DNA of 64,000 nucleotides, taken from the NCBI RefSeq assembly GCF_016862555.1, contig NZ_BONE01000006.1, positions 62,001-126,000 of the forward strand, in the 5' to 3' direction. Shown here in pieces: positions 59,405 to 64,000 of this stretch; the stretch's first letter is position 1; the number at the start of each line of letters is the position of its first letter. The DNA is from Asanoa siamensis. Lineage in GTDB: Bacteria; Actinomycetota; Actinomycetes; Mycobacteriales; Micromonosporaceae. The position numbers and the translations under genes were made by a program. The notes beneath the pieces are model-generated. The model made no database searches and was not told where the DNA came from. It saw only the letters and a program-made list of their open reading frames with translations.

Positions 59405-59917
59405 GTGGACCGCACGGAGTTCGAGGAGTTCGTGTCGGCGTCCCTGCCGGCGCTGACCCGCTATGCCCGGGCGCTGGCCGGTGATCCGCAGGACGCGCAG
59501 GACCTCGTGCAGGACGCGCTGCTGCGGGTCTGGCGGGCGTGGCCGGCCGTACGCCGCGACGGGAACCCGCTGGCGTACGCGAAGACCGTCCTCGTGCGGC
59601 TGCACATCGGCGCCCTGCGGCGGCTCCGGCGCCGGCTGGCTCCTGGCCCGGCATTGCCCGCGGCCGTGCCGGCGTCGGCGGTCGAGCGGGTCGACGACCA
59701 GCACCACCTGCGCGGCCTGCTGCGCACCCTCCCGCCGGTGCAGCGGGCGGTGCTCGTCCTCACCTACCTCGAAGACTGCGACGACCGGACCATCGCCGCC
59801 GCGCTGCGCCGGCAGCCGTCGAGCATCCGGGCCGCCCGCAGCCGCGCCCTCGCCCGGCTGCGCGAGCTGGAGCTCGCCGCGTCGTCCCGAGCGGAAGGGC
59901 TGCTTCCCCATGCGTGA
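59405..59917 (+). CDS. SigE-family ECF sigma factor
   Basis: 170 residues from GTG 59405, preceded by GGGAGGAGG at ideal distance (GTG 59399 is inside that site). Region 2 is FVSASLPALTRYARALAGD then AQDLVQDALLRVWRAW; region 4 has LRTLPPVQRAVLVLTYLE and the HTH DRTIAAALRRQPSSIRAARSRAL. It overlaps the next gene by 8 bases. It need not belong to the polyketide cluster; the same gene pair design occurs at 6109-7780. Confidence 0.9.
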   Translation: MDRTEFEEFVSASLPALTRYARALAGDPQDAQDLVQDALLRVWRAWPAVRRDGNPLAYAKTVLVRLHIGALRRLRRRLAPGPALPAAVPASAVERVDDQHHLRGLLRTLPPVQRAVLVLTYLEDCDDRTIAAALRRQPSSIRAARSRALARLRELELAASSRAEGLLPHA

Positions 59918-60560
59918 CCTCGAGGAACGGCTGCGCGCCGAGCTGGGCCGCGACACCCCGGAGCCGGCAGTGGGCGCTTCCGACGTGCTCGCGCACGTCT
60001 ACGCCCGGCAGCGGGCGAGCATCGTCCGGCGTACCGTCGCCGCCGCGTCCCTGGCTGTCGCGGTGGCGATCGGGGTGCCGGTCGTGGTCGCGGGTACGGG
60101 CGACGACCCGGTCAACCTCCCGCCACCGGCGACGCAACCGGCCACGACGCCGCCGGCGAGCACGCCGCACGTGCCGCTCGGCAACCCGCCGCCGCGGACG
60201 ACGGCCTTCCCGGGCGTGCCGTCCTACCTGACGATCACCGACACCCCACCCGACCCGCCGCACCGGATGCCGACCGGCGCCGCGACCCGGTTCTGGGTGG
60301 GCGACGCCGGCAGCCCGGTGGCGGGCTTGGTCTGGGTCCGGCAACCGAGCGAACCGTTCGGCCTGCCGGGGACGGTCGTCGAGTTGCCGCGCGGCATCGG
60401 CGGCGACACGCGGGCGCTCGTCACCGACGACCCAGGGAAGGACGTGACGCACATGCGGACCTACGACCCGAGCGGCGACCAGGACTTCGTGCTCGTCCAC
60501 GGGGGCGACACCAGCGCCCGCCTCCAGGTCATCCGCTCGATCCTGGCCGGACTGCGTTAG
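59910..60560 (+). CDS. Single-pass membrane protein coupled to the SigE-type sigma factor
   Basis: 216 residues: a cytoplasmic N-terminus (MRDLEERLRAELGRD), one membrane helix (about 43-62), a Pro/Thr-rich stalk (PPPATQPATTPPASTP) and an extracytoplasmic domain I do not recognise. By position and layout it is the likely membrane partner of the sigma factor. Its stop overlaps the stop of the convergent LysR gene by 4 bases. Confidence 0.75.
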   Translation: MRDLEERLRAELGRDTPEPAVGASDVLAHVYARQRASIVRRTVAAASLAVAVAIGVPVVVAGTGDDPVNLPPPATQPATTPPASTPHVPLGNPPPRTTAFPGVPSYLTITDTPPDPPHRMPTGAATRFWVGDAGSPVAGLVWVRQPSEPFGLPGTVVELPRGIGGDTRALVTDDPGKDVTHMRTYDPSGDQDFVLVHGGDTSARLQVIRSILAGLR

Positions 60561-61480
60561 GCGCGCCCGCTCCTGAGGCCCTTGGCCTGCGCGGAGACGG
60601 CCTCGAGAAGAGCGGTGAGGGCCGGCGCCGGCGGGGTGTCCCGCGTGACCAGGGCCAGGCGGCGCATCAGGCGCGTCTCGGCGACGTCGCGGACGGCGAT
60701 CGCCGGGTCGTCCCGGGGCAGCGTCAGAGGCGGCAGCAGGGCGACGGCCGCGCCGGCCCGGACGAGCTCGAGCTGGACGTCGGCGTCGTTGGAGCGGTGC
60801 CGCAGGTCGGGCTCGTAGCCACCGAGGGAGCGGCAGGTGCCGATGACCATCGCCTGGTGGCCGGTGCCGTCGGCCGACGCCGTCCAGATCTCGTCGCGGA
60901 GCCGGGCGATCGCGACCGGTCGCCCGGTGAGCCCCGCCAGCGGATGCCGCCTCGGCAGCACCAGCTTGAGCGGCTCCTCGTGCAGCGGCGCGAAGCGCAG
61001 CCCGGCGGGGCGCGGGCGGGGGTGGCCGTCGTACTCGTCGCCGATCACCACGTCGACCGCGCCCAGCCGCAGGCCCGGCAGCGCCTGTTCGAGCTCGAGC
61101 TCGAAGATCTCCACCCGGACCCGGGGGTGGGCCGTCATCATGCCCGCCACGGCCGGGATCAGCAGGCGGCGGGCGGCCGACTGCAGCCCGCCGGCCCGGA
61201 CCGTGCCGCGGACGTCGCCGCCCAGCGCGGCCAGGTCGGCCTCGGCCGCCTCGGCGGCGGCCAGCAGCACGCGGGAGTGGTGGGCGAGGAGGCGGCCGGC
61301 GTCGGTCAGGCGTACGCCCCGCCCGGCCTTCTCGAACAGCGGCGTGCCGGCGTCCTTCTCGAGCAGGGTGAGCTGCTGCGAGACCGCCGACGGGCTGTAG
61401 CCGAGCGCCGTGGCGACCGCGGCCAGGGTGCCGCGCTCCTCGAGCTCGCGCAGGAAGCGCAGGCGGCGCAGGTCGAACAT
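60557..61480 (-). CDS. LysR family regulator
   Basis: 307 residues. The winged HTH is LRRLRFLRELEERGTLAAVA, then TALGYSPSAVSQQLTLLEKD, and the rest is the two-lobed LysR effector domain. It is divergent from an EamA transporter gene with 61 bases between them, a common regulator-exporter pairing. Confidence 0.93.
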   Translation of the reverse strand: MFDLRRLRFLRELEERGTLAAVATALGYSPSAVSQQLTLLEKDAGTPLFEKAGRGVRLTDAGRLLAHHSRVLLAAAEAAEADLAALGGDVRGTVRAGGLQSAARRLLIPAVAGMMTAHPRVRVEIFELELEQALPGLRLGAVDVVIGDEYDGHPRPRPAGLRFAPLHEEPLKLVLPRRHPLAGLTGRPVAIARLRDEIWTASADGTGHQAMVIGTCRSLGGYEPDLRHRSNDADVQLELVRAGAAVALLPPLTLPRDDPAIAVRDVAETRLMRRLALVTRDTPPAPALTALLEAVSAQAKGLRSGRA

Positions 61481-61541
61481 GCGGAAATGCTAACGGGTAC
61501 ACTCCATAAACCGTCACTGGACCTGACGAGTCGCGTACCCG

Positions 61542-62585
61542 ATGCTCGACGGTGTGGGTCCGCTTCTGTGTCTGCTCTCGGCCGCCTGCTTCGGCGCCAT
61601 GTCCATCTTCGGCACGTTCGCCTACGACGAGGGCGTCTCGACCGGCGCGCTGCTGCTGGTGCGGTTCGGTCTCGCGGCGGCGGTGCTGGTGGCGCTGCTG
61701 ATCGCGCGGCCGTCGCTGCGTCGACTGCCCGACGCTCCCGCGGCGCCCTCGATGTCGCGCCGGCGCGCGGTGGCGATCGCCTTCGGTCTCGGCGCCATCG
61801 GGTACGCGGCCCAGGCCGGCCTGTTCTTCTCGGCGCTGCACCGCCTGGACGCGTCGCTGCTCTCGCTGATCCTCTACACATTCCCGGTCCTGGTCACCGT
61901 GACCGCGGTGCTGCTGGGCCGGGAACGCCTGACGGGCCCGCGCCTGCTGGCGCTGACGGCGGCCTCGGGCGGCACGCTGCTGGTGCTGCTCGGGGCCGGT
62001 GGCGGCAGCTTCGACGCGCTGGGGGCGCTGCTGGCCTTCGGCGCCGCTGTCGTCTACACCGTGTACATCCTGGTCTCCGACACCGTCGTGCACCGGCTGC
62101 CGCCGCTCGTGCTGGCCGCGCTGGTGATGACCGGGGCCGCGGTCACGATCGGGGTGTACGCCGCGGTCACCGGCGGGGTCGACCTCAGCTTCCCGCCGGC
62201 CGGCTGGTTCTGGCTGGCCTGCATCGCGGTCGTCTCGACGGTGCTGGCGATGCTGCTGTTCTTCGCGGGCCTGCGCCGCACAGGCCCGTCGACGACGGCG
62301 ATCCTGTCGACCTTCGAGCCGGTGGTGACAACGGCCTTGGCGGCGCTGACGCTGGGGGAGTTCCTGCGGCCGATCCAGTTGGCGGGCGGGGTGCTGGTGC
62401 TGTCGTCGGTGGTGATCCTGCGGATGCGCCGTCAGGACCCGTCGAGGCGGCGCCGGAGCAGGTCGCGCAGGGGGATCGAGTCGCCGTCGCGGCCGCCCTC
62501 GCCCACGACCAGCGGCGCCGGACCCGGTTCGGGGCGCACGCCGGACAGCCTCGACCGGACCGAGTTGGACGTGGTGAGCAGGTAG
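61542..62585 (+). CDS. EamA/DMT family transporter with extended tail
   Basis: 347 residues. Ten predicted helices in two EamA repeats fill residues 5-300 (LSAACFGAMSIFGTFAYDEGVS at the start; TILSTFEPVVTTALAALTLGE in the second repeat). After the last helix, where homologues normally end, a basic, Ser/Pro/Arg-rich tail of about 48 residues continues and overlaps the convergent gene by 154 bases. The tail is antisense to real coding sequence and is probably an accident of a lost stop codon. Likely metabolite exporter. Confidence 0.88.
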   Translation: MLDGVGPLLCLLSAACFGAMSIFGTFAYDEGVSTGALLLVRFGLAAAVLVALLIARPSLRRLPDAPAAPSMSRRRAVAIAFGLGAIGYAAQAGLFFSALHRLDASLLSLILYTFPVLVTVTAVLLGRERLTGPRLLALTAASGGTLLVLLGAGGGSFDALGALLAFGAAVVYTVYILVSDTVVHRLPPLVLAALVMTGAAVTIGVYAAVTGGVDLSFPPAGWFWLACIAVVSTVLAMLLFFAGLRRTGPSTTAILSTFEPVVTTALAALTLGEFLRPIQLAGGVLVLSSVVILRMRRQDPSRRRRSRSRRGIESPSRPPSPTTSGAGPGSGRTPDSLDRTELDVVSR

Positions 62586-62848
62586 AACAGGCCGTCGGTG
62601 CCGACGGCGACGCTGCGCCGCCGGTCGAGGTACCAGCCCCGCAGGCCGGTGCGGTAGCGGACGTTGCCGCGGTGGGCGGGCGCGGTCAACGCCTCGGGCG
62701 CGATCCCGCGGGCCTCGGCGTCGGCGACGAACCGCGCGATCAGTGCGGCGGCCTGCTCCGCCTCGCGCGCCTTGCGGTCACGCTGAGCCCGGTCGTGCGC
62801 CTCGATGGCCAGCCGGCGCTGCTCGCGCCAGTCCTCGTCCGTACCCAC
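62432..62848 (-). CDS. Hypothetical protein with charged coiled-coil N-terminus
   Basis: 138 residues from GTG 62848. The first half is highly charged and helical (DEDWREQRRLAIEAHDRAQRD, then RKAREAEQAAALIARFVAD); the second half (VRYRTGLRGWYLDRRRSVAVG, then GLFYLLTT) looks like a small beta domain. I recognise no named family, but codon use is that of a real gene. It overlaps the tail of the EamA gene by 154 bases on the opposite strand; this frame is the better one there. Confidence 0.65.
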   Translation of the reverse strand: MGTDEDWREQRRLAIEAHDRAQRDRKAREAEQAAALIARFVADAEARGIAPEALTAPAHRGNVRYRTGLRGWYLDRRRSVAVGTDGLFYLLTTSNSVRSRLSGVRPEPGPAPLVVGEGGRDGDSIPLRDLLRRRLDGS

Positions 62849-62904
62849 GCGTCGGACCCTATATCGGTCGCGTGCCGCGACGGCGGGCCGCGAGAATCGC
62901 CGAC

Positions 62905-63383
62905 GTGGTTCCGGTGCTCTGGCTCTACGGCCCGCCCGGGGTCGGCAAGGGGCGCGGTGCGTGGTGGTGCCGGGGGTGGTCGACGCGGCCCGCGGGGTCC
63001 CGTCCCTGCGGCACGGCGCCGTCACGGCGGTCCGGCTGCGCGCCGAGCCGGCCGACCTGCGGCGCCGGATCGCCGCCCGGCACCGGCCGCTCGACCGGCT
63101 CGACCCGGTGCTGCGCGAGGCGGCGGACGCCCGCCTCAGGGCGGCCAACCTGGCCGCGCTGTGGTCGACCTTCCACGCCCGCGGTGCGCGCCGGACGGTG
63201 GTCGTCGGTCACGTCGTCGACGTCCCGGCCTATCGGGCGGCCGCCGAGGCCGAAGCGCTGGAACGCGCCGGTCTCGGCGACCACCGCGTCGACACCGGCG
63301 GCCGCCCCGTGCCGGAGATCGTCGACGAGATCCTCAGGAGGTGGCCGACGGGACCCGGTCCAGGAAGCCCAGCACCTGGGTGA
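62905..63383 (+). pseudogene. P-loop ATPase/kinase gene with internal deletion and frameshift
   Basis: The start VVPVLWLYGPPGVGKG (62905-62952) is the P-loop of a small actinobacterial nucleotide kinase-like protein. The next recognisable part, ARCVVVPGVVDAARGVP (from 62952), is in another frame and corresponds to a strand that normally follows some 60 residues later. It continues through VTAVRLRAEPADLRRRI to EIVDEILRRW near 63348. The missing middle should hold the nucleotide-binding lid. A deletion not divisible by three explains both the gap and the frame change. Confidence 0.72.
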
Positions 63384-63708
63384 GCCGGCCGGTGTCGTCC
63401 GTGGTCACCACGTCGAAGCCCGCGATCGGGGCCTGCCCGCCTTCCGGGCCCAGCTCCCAGGTGAAGCGGGCCTGGTCGTGGTGGCCGTCGACCGGGCCCG
63501 CCAGCCGGAACGTCATGCCCGGGAACTGGCCCTGGACCGCGGCGACCGTGGCGTCGATCGCGTCCCGGCCCTCGGCGACCGCCAGCGGGTCGACGTAGCG
63601 GGCGTCGGGCGCCCACAGCTCGTCGATGCGCGCGCGGCGCTCCGCCGGGTCGGTCTCGTTCCAGATCGCGATGTAGCGCTCCGCCAAGGTGTCGTACGTC
63701 GTGGTCAT
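63334..63708 (-). CDS. SnoaL-like/NTF2-fold protein
   Basis: 124 residues of the NTF2-like fold: LAERYIAIWNETDPAERRARI, DELWAPDARYVDP, then FTWELGPEGGQAPIAGFDVV and GRLTQVLGFLD. Members include polyketide cyclases and steroid isomerases but also many small binding proteins, so function is open. It lies 4 kb outside the polyketide cluster and beside an XRE regulator with a shared palindrome, which suggests separate control. It overlaps the end of the broken kinase gene by 50 bases. Confidence 0.85.
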   Translation of the reverse strand: MTTTYDTLAERYIAIWNETDPAERRARIDELWAPDARYVDPLAVAEGRDAIDATVAAVQGQFPGMTFRLAGPVDGHHDQARFTWELGPEGGQAPIAGFDVVTTDDTGRLTQVLGFLDRVPSATS

Positions 63709-63770
63709 CGTGCTCTCCTTCGTCGCTGTCTGATGGGAGAGATGGTTGCCGGCGGCAGGTCATGGTGTCG

Positions 63771-63787
63771 ATTACCTCGCAGGTAAT
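63771..63787. promoter_or_regulatory. Perfect palindrome between SnoaL-like and XRE genes
   Basis: ATTACCTCGCAGGTAAT has perfect 7-bp arms with a CGC spacer and lies between divergent starts at 63708 and 63825. It stands out as AT-rich. The XRE regulator encoded next to it is the likely ligand. Confidence 0.75.
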
Positions 63788-63824
63788 GGCCGCCGGGCCG
63801 GATCGGTCATTAAGGTCGGTGGGT

Positions 63825-64000
63825 GTGACGACCGCTGGGCACCTGCTGCGTGACTGGCGCCGCACCCGCCGGATGAGCCAGTTGGACCTGTCCATCGAGG
63901 CGGGGATATCGACGCGGCACCTGAGCTTCGTCGAGACCGGCCGGTCCCGGCCCAGCCCCGAGATGATCCTGCGGCTCGCCGAGCGGCTCGACATCCCGCT
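63825..64000 (+). CDS. XRE family regulator, MmyB-like (3' end outside window)
   Basis: Fifty-eight codons are visible from GTG 63825. They encode an HTH_3 domain: AGHLLRDWRRTRRMSQLDLS, IEAGISTRHLSFVETGRSRPS, then PEMILRLAERLDIPL. The RHLSFVETGRSRPS stretch is typical of regulators with a C-terminal MmyB-type ligand domain, which would lie beyond the edge. It is divergent from the SnoaL-like gene and probably represses it through the palindrome at 63771-63787. Confidence 0.88.
   Translation, partial: MTTAGHLLRDWRRTRRMSQLDLSIEAGISTRHLSFVETGRSRPSPEMILRLAERLDIP

Noticed and set aside
63334-63708. The SnoaL-like gene as part of the polyketide cluster
   Set aside because: It is about 4 kb beyond the SARP gene, separated by unrelated genes, and has its own divergent regulator and palindrome.
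1-64000. tRNA genes, rRNA, CRISPR arrays, insertion sequences or phage integration sites
   Set aside because: I looked for cloverleaf-like segments, regular spaced repeats, transposase motifs and flanking terminal repeats and found none that convinced me.

Overview
The window is a very high G+C actinobacterial chromosome segment. Coding positions are strongly biased to G/C in the third base, starts are often GTG, genes are tightly packed with many 4-bp start/stop overlaps, and there are many TetR, SARP, LacI, ROK and SigE-type regulators plus a type II polyketide cluster. A filamentous spore-forming actinomycete, perhaps of the Micromonosporaceae, fits best, but the family is an inference. 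I see no tRNA, rRNA, insertion sequence, CRISPR array or phage gene, and no gene-free stretch longer than about 200 bases.

Left part (1-29.8 kb): ordinary accessory metabolism and regulation. It holds an aldo/keto reductase (cut by the window edge), a membrane PAS-GGDEF diguanylate cyclase, an LCP cell-wall protein, a DUF4386 membrane protein with its divergent TetR repressor, a SigE-type sigma factor with a membrane partner, AraC/SDR, a LacI-controlled sugar ABC importer, MFS/TetR, TetR/SDR/aldehyde dehydrogenase, a methyltransferase, a cold-shock protein, TetR/SDR/tautomerase, a large DUF4062-STAND ATPase, a MocR regulator with a divergent EamA transporter, a CDP-alcohol phosphatidyltransferase with a VTT membrane protein, and a two-component system. 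Several divergent promoters carry clear palindromes or direct repeats that look like operators.

Middle part (29.8-42 kb): two importer loci read leftward. The first is a siderophore/iron ABC system (permease, permease, ATPase, lipoprotein) behind a 19-bp sequence close to the IdeR/DmdR iron box. The second is a ROK-regulated operon with two permeases, a binding lipoprotein, a GH15 and a GH31 glycosidase, which looks like uptake and cytoplasmic hydrolysis of a short alpha-glucan. Neither sugar importer has its own ATPase, so both probably use a shared one encoded elsewhere.

Right part (42-59.3 kb): a type II (aromatic) polyketide cluster. A leftward operon runs acyl-CoA-ligase-like protein, fused AccD-AccA carboxyltransferase, biotin carrier, biotin carboxylase, ACP, aromatase-cupin fusion, ketosynthase, chain-length factor, a double-ABM FAD hydroxylase and a TcmI-type cyclase. 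A rightward arm carries a P450, a tandem-domain TcmI cyclase and a second DUF4062-STAND ATPase. A small SARP regulator is divergent from the operon. There is no ketoreductase, glycosyltransferase or methyltransferase, so the core resembles spore-pigment (whiE-like) or pentangular-type clusters, but with an unusual number of fused enzymes and its own malonyl-CoA supply. The last 4.7 kb holds a second SigE/membrane pair, LysR/EamA, small genes and an XRE regulator cut by the window edge.

The least expected observations are: three loci where genes are cut by deletions (at 4.17, 30.44-30.61 and 62.95 kb), two of them removing the promoter and 5' ends of a divergent regulator/enzyme pair; two paralogous DUF4062-STAND ATPases that lack any DNA-binding tail, one sitting inside the polyketide cluster; a degenerate, truncated acyl-ligase heading the carboxylase operon; and an SDR that has lost its catalytic tyrosine.
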